From DASUPK01 sp963815045 (GTDB lineage: Bacteria; Actinomycetota; Thermoleophilia; Solirubrobacterales; 70-9): DNA of 64,000 nt. Both the position numbers and the translations under genes were made by a program. Below, piece by piece: positions 17,163 through 24,388 of this stretch. The stretch covers positions 124,001-188,000 of the forward strand of contig CAWFET010000002.1 of the NCBI GenBank assembly GCA_963815045.1, written 5' to 3'. Within the stretch, counting starts at the first letter, position 1. The number at the start of each line of letters is the position of its first letter. The notes under the pieces are model-generated. The model was not told the origin of the DNA. It saw only the letters and a program-made list of their open reading frames with translations, and made no database searches.

Positions 17163-17537
17163 ATGAGTGAGTCACTACAGCCCATCACGCTGACCGACAA
17201 GGCGGCGGGCAAGATCAAGGAGCTGCTGGGCGAGCAGGAGAACGGGGCCGAGCAGGCACTGCGCGTCGCGGTTCGCGGCGGCGGTTGCTCCGGCTTCCAG
17301 TACGCGCTCGCCTTCGACGCGCCCAAGGAGGAAGACCACCGCTTCGAGAACCAGGGCGTCGCGGTTGTCGTCGACAAGACGAGCATGCAGTTCGTCTTCG
17401 GCTCCGAGGTCGACTGGGTCGACGGCCTGCAGGGCGCCGGCTTCGCGGTCAACAACCCGAACGTCGAGGCTGCCTGTGGCTGCGGCTCTTCCTTCCAGGT
17501 GAAGGAAGACACGGCCGAGAAGGCCGCCGCGGTCTAG
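17163..17537 (+). CDS. erpA: Iron-sulfur cluster insertion protein, ErpA/IscA/HesB family
   Basis: A 124-residue A-type carrier. The three cluster-binding cysteines are present: C42 in GGGCSGFQY and C105 and C107 in AACGCGSSF. Such proteins receive 2Fe-2S or 4Fe-4S clusters from the scaffold and deliver them to apo-enzymes in the cytosol. ATG at 17163 follows a 49-base gap from the divergent SnoaL start. It converges on the CGFS glutaredoxin gene with only 18 bases between. With BolA next, this makes a compact iron-sulfur trafficking locus. Confidence 0.93.
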   Translation: MSESLQPITLTDKAAGKIKELLGEQENGAEQALRVAVRGGGCSGFQYALAFDAPKEEDHRFENQGVAVVVDKTSMQFVFGSEVDWVDGLQGAGFAVNNPNVEAACGCGSSFQVKEDTAEKAAAV

Positions 17538-17555
17538 CTCGATTCGTCTGCGCGG

Positions 17556-17954
17556 CTAGCGCTGGATCTGGATCGGCGGGCTCTGCTGCGGGTTGTCCGC
17601 GACGAACTCCTGCTTCGCGGACGGGCGCTCCGGCTGCTCGACGCCGAGCAGCGTCGCCAGCTCGCCGGACTCGTCCATCTCCTCGATGATGTCGCAGCCG
17701 CCCACCAGCTCGCCGTTGACGTAGAGCTGGGGGAAGGTCTGCCAGTCGGAGATCTCGGCGGTCACCTCGCGCAGAGGCTGGAGCGCTGGGAGGACGTCGA
17801 CCGCGCCGTACTCGACGCCGTATGACTCGAGCACGTTGACGACCCGCATTGAGAAGCCGCACTGAGGCGCCTCCGGGTTGCCCTTCATGAAGAGAAGGAC
17901 CTTGTTCTCCCGGATGAGCTCCTCGACCTTGTCCTTGAGAGTGGGTTCAGTCAT
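17556..17954 (-). CDS. Monothiol glutaredoxin, CGFS (Grx4) type
   Basis: A 132-residue protein with the CGFS active site (C32 in APQCGFSMRVV), the cis-proline motif TFPQLYVNGELVGG and the GGCDIIEEM glutathione-site helix. CGFS glutaredoxins bind a bridging 2Fe-2S cluster and work with BolA and A-type carriers. The C-terminal 25 residues (PSAKQEFVADNPQQSPPIQIQR) extend beyond the core and look disordered. ATG at 17954 was chosen because the frame upstream has no conserved sequence. The BolA gene lies 22 bases upstream in the same direction. Confidence 0.93.
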   Translation of the reverse strand: MTEPTLKDKVEELIRENKVLLFMKGNPEAPQCGFSMRVVNVLESYGVEYGAVDVLPALQPLREVTAEISDWQTFPQLYVNGELVGGCDIIEEMDESGELATLLGVEQPERPSAKQEFVADNPQQSPPIQIQR

Positions 17955-17976
17955 CGCGACCCATCGTAGCGAGCGC

Positions 17977-18213
17977 CTACTCCGGGACCGACGTCTTGAC
18001 CGACAGCGCGTGGATCGATCCGTCGTCGAAGCGGGTCTGAACGGCCTTCTTGACGAGCTTGTGCTGCTCGATTCGCGAGAGGCCCTCGAACTGCGGCGCG
18101 CTGACGGTGGCGCGCAGGTGATCCTTCGTGCCGGTCTCATCGACGACCTCGACCTGCGCGCCCGGCAGGGAGGCCTCGATCATCAGGCGGACTTCATCTG
18201 TGGAGATCGCCAT
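17977..18213 (-). CDS. bolA: BolA family protein
   Basis: A 78-residue BolA protein with the core DHLRATVSAPQFEGLSRIEQHKLVKKAV and a C-terminal IHALSVKTSVPE. The invariant histidine in FEGLSRIEQHK is the partner ligand in BolA-glutaredoxin cluster complexes. It lies directly upstream of the CGFS glutaredoxin gene, in the same direction, and so should be co-transcribed with its known binding partner. Its first 20 bases overlap the end of the TetR gene, so translational coupling is likely. Confidence 0.92.
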   Translation of the reverse strand: MAISTDEVRLMIEASLPGAQVEVVDETGTKDHLRATVSAPQFEGLSRIEQHKLVKKAVQTRFDDGSIHALSVKTSVPE

Positions 18214-18772
18214 CGCCGGATGATTCTAGGAGGCCGGCGAGCGCGCGCTCTATGACCTCGATCCGGCCGCGGCCGCGGTGGTCGGCGGTGATGAAGGGGC
18301 TGCCGATGAACAGGGAGAAGGCAAGCAGGCAGCGGGCCTCGGCCTCGTCCTCGTCGTGGCAGATGGCATCGAAGAGCGAGCGCATGTACTCCATCCGGCG
18401 GTTGTCGACCCGCTTCACGCGGCGCGCGACCGCTTTGTCGCGCCTGGCCCAGTCGCGGATCGCGAGCTCGGCCTTGAGCAGGCCGGGGCCGGAGGTGGCG
18501 ATCGCGAACAGCCGCTGCAGGCGGGCCTTCGGATCGTCGGCCTCCTGATCGACCCGCTCGATCACGTCGTCGACCATCGTCCGCTCCCAGGCGTCGAGCA
18601 TCTCCTCGAGCAGGGCTTGGCGGTCGCCGAAGTGCCCGTAGAACCCGCCCTTGGTGACTCCCAGCGATCGGGCGAGGGGCTCGATCCGCACGGCATCGGG
18701 GCCGCCGGTGGCGAGGGCGCTGAGGCCCTCGTCGATCCAGCGAGCGCGGGGGGTGAGCGTCGGTGCAGGCAT
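18194..18772 (-). CDS. TetR family transcriptional regulator
   Basis: A 192-residue TetR protein; helix-turn-helix at residues 10-52 (RWIDEGLSALATGGPDAVRI, then LARSLGVTKGGFYGHFGDRQ). ATG at 18772 sits next to a perfect palindrome at 18779-18794, which is the obvious operator for autoregulation and control of the divergent gene at 18801. It overlaps the BolA gene by 20 bases, so this regulator may also set expression of BolA and the CGFS glutaredoxin. Confidence 0.88.
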   Translation of the reverse strand: MPAPTLTPRARWIDEGLSALATGGPDAVRIEPLARSLGVTKGGFYGHFGDRQALLEEMLDAWERTMVDDVIERVDQEADDPKARLQRLFAIATSGPGLLKAELAIRDWARRDKAVARRVKRVDNRRMEYMRSLFDAICHDEDEAEARCLLAFSLFIGSPFITADHRGRGRIEVIERALAGLLESSGDGDLHR

Positions 18773-18778
18773 CGGATA

Positions 18779-18794
18779 TATACGCTACCGTATA
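18779..18794. promoter_or_regulatory. Perfect palindromic TetR operator
   Basis: TATACG CTAC CGTATA is a perfect inverted repeat with six-base arms, centred between the divergent starts of the TetR gene (18772) and the DUF2867-like gene (18801). Half-sites of this ATACG/CGTAT type are common for TetR regulators. Its position would block both promoters. Confidence 0.8.
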
Positions 18795-18800
18795 GATCGG

Positions 18801-19400
18801 ATGCGACTCCCAGAAACCGCACACACCTCCCGGCCCTGGCAGATCCACGAGATCGCCCCCGACTTCCGGGTGGAGGACGTCTGGGCCCTGCCCACCCCGG
18901 GCGGCCCCGACGACTTCCATCTCCTGATCGAGCGCTTCGCCGATACGAACACCTCCGAGAGCTCATCCCTCGCTGTCCGCGCGCTGTTCGCCCTTCGCTG
19001 GAAGCTCGGAGAGCTGTTCGGCTGGGATGACGACGAGGACGGTGTCGGCGGCCGGGTCCCCTCGCTGCGGGACAGGCTGCCCGACGACCTGCGTGACGCC
19101 GATCGAGGCCCGGAGGTCAGCGGGCTCCCGTTCAGCCCGCTCTATCTGCTGGAGGACGAGTGGGCGGCAGAGATCGCGAACCGCACGATGCACGGGGTGA
19201 TGCACGTCGGCTGGGTCCCGGACGGCTCCCGCGGGCACCGCGGCCAGATGGCCGTCCTGGTGAAGCCGAACGGGATGCGCGGCGAGGCCTACATGGCCGC
19301 GATCAAGCCGTTCCGGTACCTGCTCGTCTACCCGAAGATGCTCCGCGACATCGAGCGGCGCTGGCGGGAGCCGAGCGACCCGACGCCGGCGCACACCTAG
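18801..19400 (+). CDS. DUF2867-like protein
   Basis: A 199-residue soluble protein beginning HTSRPWQIHEIAPDFRVEDVWALPTP and containing SGLPFSPLYLLEDEWAAEIANRT and AIKPFRYLLVYPKML. The FRxLLVYP-type C-terminal strand is what I associate with the DUF2867 family; some relatives are fused to SDR domains. The reaction is unknown. It is divergent from the TetR gene and has the operator immediately upstream, so it is the best candidate for the regulated target. Confidence 0.72.
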   Translation: MRLPETAHTSRPWQIHEIAPDFRVEDVWALPTPGGPDDFHLLIERFADTNTSESSSLAVRALFALRWKLGELFGWDDDEDGVGGRVPSLRDRLPDDLRDADRGPEVSGLPFSPLYLLEDEWAAEIANRTMHGVMHVGWVPDGSRGHRGQMAVLVKPNGMRGEAYMAAIKPFRYLLVYPKMLRDIERRWREPSDPTPAHT

Positions 19401-19406
19401 CGTCGC

Positions 19407-20267
19407 CTACGAGTCGATTCGCGGCAGGGCCGCAACCCTCGCGTCGCGCGCGACCCGACCGACCTCGCCGGGGACCTCCGCCAGCTTGACGCGCAGCGCG
19501 TAGTCCTGCGGCTCTCCGAGCGGGGTGAAGAAGTTGTCGTAGTGGGTCGGGACCACGATGGAGGGGTCGAGTTTCGGGAGGATGCGCTCCCAGTAGCGCG
19601 GGGTGACGCTGCGGCCGGCGACCCCGGCGAGGAAGAGGTCGACCGGGTCATTCCCCAACTCGCCGTCGTCGAGGTTTGCGCTGCCCTGGTGATAGAGGGA
19701 GGTGCCGGCGACGTCGATCCGGATGCCGAAGACGTCGCCGCACCTGTAGCTCGTCGGCGAGAGCCCGTGGAGGTGGTCGCAGGTGAGCTCGCCGTCCATC
19801 GGGACCTTGCGGCCGAACAGGAGCTTCGAGTGCCGGCTCGGCACGAATCGCACGACGAAAGGCCCGAGCTCGTAGGGCCTGTGGGGATCGACGTCGACGG
19901 CCAGCTCGCCCAGCCCGTGGAGTCGCATGAGGTGCGCCAGCGAAGCCGACCCGTATGCCCGGGTCCCGAAGCGCCTGGCCAGGAAGGGCGCATCGACGGC
20001 GTGATCGAAGTGGGTGTGGCCGACCAGGACCCCGGCGACCTCGCCGGGCGCCTTTGCGTAGCGCTCGATCATGGCCGGATCCGGGAGGGCCCGCCGCCGC
20101 ATCAGGAATGTCCGCAGGGGGACCCGTGAGAGGTACGGGTCGATGAAGAGGGAGATGCCCTCGTAGGTCAGGCGGTAGCCGGAGACTCCGAGCCAGACGA
20201 TCTCGAGGCCTTTCGGCAGCTCGATCGGGAGCCTCTCCAGCTCCCGTGCTGCGTCGGCGTCGTCCAT
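19407..20267 (-). CDS. MBL-fold metallo-hydrolase (UlaG-like)
   Basis: A 286-residue metallo-beta-lactamase-fold hydrolase. The metal motif is GHTHFDHAVD, preceded by GISLFIDPYLSRVPL, and later FVPSRHSKLLFG and VVPTHYDNFFTPL supply further histidines. The pattern fits the UlaG/NAPE-PLD-like branch. ATG at 20267 is taken because the upstream frame overlaps the FprA gene. It starts seven bases after the FprA stop, in the same direction, so the two are probably one transcript. The substrate is unknown. Confidence 0.85.
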   Translation of the reverse strand: MDDADAARELERLPIELPKGLEIVWLGVSGYRLTYEGISLFIDPYLSRVPLRTFLMRRRALPDPAMIERYAKAPGEVAGVLVGHTHFDHAVDAPFLARRFGTRAYGSASLAHLMRLHGLGELAVDVDPHRPYELGPFVVRFVPSRHSKLLFGRKVPMDGELTCDHLHGLSPTSYRCGDVFGIRIDVAGTSLYHQGSANLDDGELGNDPVDLFLAGVAGRSVTPRYWERILPKLDPSIVVPTHYDNFFTPLGEPQDYALRVKLAEVPGEVGRVARDARVAALPRIDS

Positions 20268-20274
20268 GCGAGGG

Positions 20275-21681
20275 TCAGGCGGCGGTCTTCGCGGCCTTCG
20301 AGGCCTCGACCATCTCGGCTGTGCGGCAGAACTTGACCCGCGGGCGGCCGTGCGGCTGGCCCGCCGCGACCTCGGCGGCGTCGATCGCCTGCCAGCCCTC
20401 GAAGGTGACGTGATCGGGCTTCCGCTCGGCAAGAAGCGCCTCGATCGAGCCGCGGTCCGCGGCCAGCTCGGCCTCGGGGACCTTGCCGGCCTCGACGTCG
20501 GCGAACAGCTCGTCGACCGTCTCCTGGGCGTCCTTCTTGTTCGTGCCGATCACTCCGGAGGGGCCGCGCTTGATCCAGCCGACGGCGTAGAGGCCGGGAG
20601 CCTGGTTGCCATCGCCGTCGTGGACTCGGCCGACCTCGTTGTGGATCAGGCCGCGGCCCTGGTCGAAGGGGATGCCCTCGATCGGGATGCCCTTGTAACC
20701 GATCGAGCGCAGCACCAGGCCGCACTCGATCGTCTCCCGCTCGCCGGTGTCGACGGCGCGAATCCGGCCGTCCTCTCCGCGCTGCAGCTCGTTCTTCCCG
20801 ATCACGATCCGCTCGACCTTGCCGTCGCCCTGAATCTCGATGGGCGAGCGGAGGAAGCGGAGGGTGATCTTCTGGGGCTTGCCCTCGGGCTCGCGGCCGG
20901 AGAAGTCGGTGAAGATCTCGACGTTGCGTCGGTTGGTCGGGTCGGCGTCGTCGGAGTCGAGCCACTCGCGACTGATCTCATCGAGCTCCATCTCGCCCGC
21001 GTCGATGTCGATGTCGGCATTCACCATCTCGCCGAGCTCGCGGACCTCGGGGTTGGTGAAGGCGGCCTGCGCGGGGCCGCGTCGGCCGAGCACCAGGATC
21101 TCCTTGACGTTGCTGCCCGAGAAGGCCTCGATCGCGTGGTCCGCGGTGTCGGTCTCGGTGAGCTCCTCGCGGGTCAGCGCGAGCATCCGGGCGACGTCGG
21201 CGGCGACGTTGCCGTTGCCGATCACTACGACGCGCTCGCAGGAGAGGTCGAACTCGTGATCGGCGTAGTCGGGGTGGGCGTTGTACCAGTTGACGAACTG
21301 GGTGGCCGGATGTGACCCGGGGAGGTCCTCGCCGGGGATCCCGAGCTGGCGGTCGGTCGCGGTGCCGTAGGCGAAGACGACCGCGTGGTAGCGCTCGCGG
21401 AGCTCGTCGACGGTGACGTCCTTGCCGACCTCGACGTTGCCGAAGAAGCGGAACTCGGGCCGGGCCGCCGTCTTCTCGTAGACGCGGATCACGGACTTGA
21501 TCTTGGGATGGTCGGGGGCGACACCGAAGCGGACCAGGCCGTACGGCGTGCAGAGCCGGTCGAACATGTCGACCTCGGCGTGTGTTCCCTCGTGCTTGAG
21601 GACGTGCTCGGCCGTGTAGAAGCCGGCCGGGCCCGACCCCACGATGGCGACGCGCAGCGGTTGTTCCTCAGTTCCGATCAC
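20275..21681 (-). CDS. fprA: FprA-type ferredoxin/adrenodoxin-NADP+ reductase
   Basis: A 468-residue flavoprotein of the adrenodoxin reductase family. FAD motif near residue 14 (VAIVGSGPAGFYTAEH), the conserved YGLVRFGVAPDHPKIK region, NADP motif VVIGNGNVAADVARML near residue 160, and a C-terminal FAD-site stretch GLYAVGWIKRGPSGVIGTN. It passes electrons between NADPH and ferredoxin in the cytosol, feeding cytochrome P450 or other ferredoxin-dependent enzymes. Full length for the family. HemQ follows upstream on the same strand after a 27-base gap. Confidence 0.92.
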   Translation of the reverse strand: MIGTEEQPLRVAIVGSGPAGFYTAEHVLKHEGTHAEVDMFDRLCTPYGLVRFGVAPDHPKIKSVIRVYEKTAARPEFRFFGNVEVGKDVTVDELRERYHAVVFAYGTATDRQLGIPGEDLPGSHPATQFVNWYNAHPDYADHEFDLSCERVVVIGNGNVAADVARMLALTREELTETDTADHAIEAFSGSNVKEILVLGRRGPAQAAFTNPEVRELGEMVNADIDIDAGEMELDEISREWLDSDDADPTNRRNVEIFTDFSGREPEGKPQKITLRFLRSPIEIQGDGKVERIVIGKNELQRGEDGRIRAVDTGERETIECGLVLRSIGYKGIPIEGIPFDQGRGLIHNEVGRVHDGDGNQAPGLYAVGWIKRGPSGVIGTNKKDAQETVDELFADVEAGKVPEAELAADRGSIEALLAERKPDHVTFEGWQAIDAAEVAAGQPHGRPRVKFCRTAEMVEASKAAKTAA

Positions 21682-21708
21682 AGCGAGCGGGAAAGGGTAG
21701 TGGGTGGG

Positions 21709-22404
21709 CTACGCAGGGGTGACGGCAGTCGCGGCGGTGCCGTCGAGTGCGTCGAGCGCCCGCCCGAGGGACATCGAGACGCAGGTGAAGATCGGCGTGT
21801 CGCGCAGCGTGTAGGCGCTCGATTCCGTCGGGCGGAGCTCCTGGACCAGGTCGAGGAACTCGCCCGGGTCGTCGCCCTCGAATGAGACGACGAACTCCTG
21901 GTCGTCGATCCCGAAGGAGTAGGCGGTGTTGATCGTGATCTCGGGGAAGCGGCGGCCGACCTCGATGTGGCTCTTCATGATCCGCTGGCGCTCCTCCATC
22001 GGCAGGCCGTACCACTCGCGCTTCTTGTCGAGCGGGTAGATGAAGAGGTACTTGCGGTCGGACACGCAGATCTCCTGCCGGGACTCGCTGTCGGAGTAGG
22101 GCGACGGCTTGGTCATCGCGAGATAGGAGTACGGGATGGACGCCCAGCGGGCTAGGCCGCTCTGGCTGAGGACCACGTGGAAGGTGTGGATGTCCTCGAG
22201 GTTCGGGCTCTGGCTGAGCAGCATCAGGTCGGTGTCGCCGCGGGTGCCGACCGTCGAATACGCTCGCAGCGAGCGGTCCTCGGCGAAGTCCTCGCAGGCC
22301 GCCAGGAACTCGGCCTTGTCGGTCGCCCGCTCCTCGGGCAGGCGCCGTCGCCAGGCGGGGTCGAGCTTGAAGAACGTGAACTTGACGAACGTGCGGCCGG
22401 CCAC
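21709..22404 (-). CDS. hemQ: Coproheme decarboxylase HemQ (chlorite dismutase family)
   Basis: A 231-residue HemQ. The motif IYPLDKKREWYGLPMEERQRIMKSH holds the conserved tyrosine and lysine of the YPxxK active site and the proximal heme histidine (in RIMKSH). HemQ makes heme b from coproheme III in the coproporphyrin-dependent pathway used by actinobacteria. The start is GTG at 22404; upstream residues in the open frame are not HemQ-like, and no good ribosome site is visible. Only 13 bases separate it from the divergent GTG start at 22418, so both start regions must share one compact promoter or be leaderless. Confidence 0.92.
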   Translation of the reverse strand: MAGRTFVKFTFFKLDPAWRRRLPEERATDKAEFLAACEDFAEDRSLRAYSTVGTRGDTDLMLLSQSPNLEDIHTFHVVLSQSGLARWASIPYSYLAMTKPSPYSDSESRQEICVSDRKYLFIYPLDKKREWYGLPMEERQRIMKSHIEVGRRFPEITINTAYSFGIDDQEFVVSFEGDDPGEFLDLVQELRPTESSAYTLRDTPIFTCVSMSLGRALDALDGTAATAVTPA

Positions 22405-22417
22405 GAGACGAAGGTTA

Positions 22418-24295
22418 GTGACCGCCGCTCTGCTGGCCGGGGCACTGACGTGCGGGTGCGCGCCCCCGGCGGCGGGCCTCGGAGTCGAGGAGCCAACGAT
22501 CACACGCCTCCCGCCCGACGTGATCGTGATGGTGCTGCCTCCGGACACCACGGTCGGACAGCTCGCCGCGGCGGGTCTCTCGCCGGGTCTGATGAGCACG
22601 GGTATCGGCGAGGTGCCGCCGGAGCAGACCTATCTCGACATCTCGCAGGGGAATCGGGTCGACGACAACCTCTATGACCGAGCGCTGCCTCCCCTCCGCG
22701 GTTTCCTGTTCCGGGTGCCCCACTGGGAGCACATCGTCCAAAGAGCCGACAGCGCCCCGGCGGAGATCGTTCCCGGGCTGCTGGGGTCGAGTCTGTTGTC
22801 CGGCGAGATCCGCTCGGATGCCACCCCCGCCGCGGGATCCGCTGGGTTGATGGCCGCGCTCCGTGACGGCGCGGTGGGGGCGTCCAACTTCGGCAGCTTC
22901 AGCGTTCTTGCCTCCGGTATCGGCGAGGTCGGCAAGCAGATGACCCACATGTCGCGTGACGGGCTCTTGATCGCATTGGTGGAGCCGCTCCGTGGCCGCC
23001 AGGTCGTGCCGATCGGAATCGCCGGAGAAGGGTTCAAGGGGAACCTCACCTCGGATTCGACCCGCACGGACGGCTACGTCCTCTCCACCGACCTCGCCCC
23101 GACGGTCCTGCGGCGGTTCGGCCTGCACATTCCGGATGCAATGGACGGGGAGCCGATTCGCACCACTCGGGAAGTGGATCCGGGCGCCCTCGAAGAGCTA
23201 TCCGACCGGATGCAGGCAATACCGGATCGGCGGGCGCCGGTGGTGATCTGGAGCCTGGTCGCCTGGATCGTCGTGGCGGCCCTCGCCGGGGTGGTCGCGC
23301 CCAGGATCCGGCGCCGCGCATCCGCCTGGCTGGCCCTGTCCTTCGCCTACATGCCGCTGACGCTGCTCGTCGGCGCCGCGATCGAGCCGAGTGTCGTGGC
23401 GGAGGGTCTGCTCGTCGGACTCGGCGCGGGCGGGCTGGCGGCGGTGACGGTGGCGTTCGTCCGGGGTTGGTGGGCGCTCGTGATGGCCTGTGCGATCACC
23501 GTGATCGCGTACGCGATCGACGTGATGACCGGGTCGGAGCTGACGAAGCTCTCGCTGCTGGGTCCCAATCCGATCTTCGGGGTCCGCTTCTACGGCATCG
23601 GCAACGAGCTCGAGGCGCTGATTGCGGTGATGGTGCCCGTGGGTGTGGGGGCAGCGCTCAGCGCGAAACGCGGCTGGGGAAGGGGGGCCGGGATCGGCGC
23701 TTTCCTCGGGGTCGGAGGCGTCGCGGCCCTTCTCTTCGCCGCTGGGCGGTTTGGCGCCGACGTTGGCGCCGCGATCGTGCTCCCCGTTGGCGCGGTCGTT
23801 GCCGCGGCGTCCCTGAGCGCCGGGACCGTGGAGATCTATGGTCGATATACGACCATCAAACGCCACGGTCTCGTCCTGGCCGTGGTGATCGCGGTCTCGC
23901 TTCTGTCTGTCGTCGCCGTCGTCCTCATCGACCTGGTTTCCGGCGGGAACGCGCACCTGACTCGCTCGGTGCTCGACGCCGGCGGTGCCAACGACCTCGC
24001 CGACATCGCGCAACGCCGCCTGGAGCTTTCGGGCAACGATTTCGCCCAGGCTGCCGGCAATCCCCTCTTCTGGCTCCTCATTGCCGGTGTATGCGCCTGC
24101 ATCACGCAATGGCGCCGGGTCGACGCCTGGCTCAAGACGGCGCCGCCCGCCCGGGCGGGCTTTCTCGGTGCCTGTGCCGCCGTCGCCACCGGGGTCCTCG
24201 TGAACGATTCGGGCGCGACCTTTCTCGTGCTCGGAAGCCTCGCCCTGGGCGCCACGCTCGCCTTCGCCTGGGCCCAGGCAGGCACGGATCCGTAG
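22418..24295 (+). CDS. Polytopic membrane protein with alkaline-phosphatase-like extracellular domain
   Basis: About 625 residues from GTG 22418. The start (VTAALLAGALTCGCAPPAAG) looks like a signal peptide, possibly a lipoprotein. Residues 30-285 form an extracytoplasmic domain ending with STDLAPTVLRRFGLHIPDAMDG, a stretch typical of the C-terminal strand of alkaline-phosphatase/phosphodiesterase superfamily domains. The rest has about ten transmembrane helices, with a striking GVRFYGIGNELEALIAV motif. Similar YGIGNE proteins occur in Firmicutes and actinobacteria without a known function. The phosphatase-like domain seems to lack an obvious metal-nucleophile motif, so it may be a non-catalytic relative. 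Confidence 0.7.
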   Translation: MTAALLAGALTCGCAPPAAGLGVEEPTITRLPPDVIVMVLPPDTTVGQLAAAGLSPGLMSTGIGEVPPEQTYLDISQGNRVDDNLYDRALPPLRGFLFRVPHWEHIVQRADSAPAEIVPGLLGSSLLSGEIRSDATPAAGSAGLMAALRDGAVGASNFGSFSVLASGIGEVGKQMTHMSRDGLLIALVEPLRGRQVVPIGIAGEGFKGNLTSDSTRTDGYVLSTDLAPTVLRRFGLHIPDAMDGEPIRTTREVDPGALEELSDRMQAIPDRRAPVVIWSLVAWIVVAALAGVVAPRIRRRASAWLALSFAYMPLTLLVGAAIEPSVVAEGLLVGLGAGGLAAVTVAFVRGWWALVMACAITVIAYAIDVMTGSELTKLSLLGPNPIFGVRFYGIGNELEALIAVMVPVGVGAALSAKRGWGRGAGIGAFLGVGGVAALLFAAGRFGADVGAAIVLPVGAVVAAASLSAGTVEIYGRYTTIKRHGLVLAVVIAVSLLSVVAVVLIDLVSGGNAHLTRSVLDAGGANDLADIAQRRLELSGNDFAQAAGNPLFWLLIAGVCACITQWRRVDAWLKTAPPARAGFLGACAAVATGVLVNDSGATFLVLGSLALGATLAFAWAQAGTDP

Positions 24296-24388
24296 TTCCC
24301 CGCGTAATGGGTGAATGCCGGGCGGGTAAATCAACAGGGTGTGACTTCCGCCACTAAGCACAACCAGCACTACCGGTACCCTGGCCCA

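Noticed and set aside
23838..23856. Perfect inverted repeat ATGGTCG ATATA CGACCAT
   Set aside because: It lies deep inside a membrane-protein coding region far from any start, so an operator role is unlikely; probably chance.
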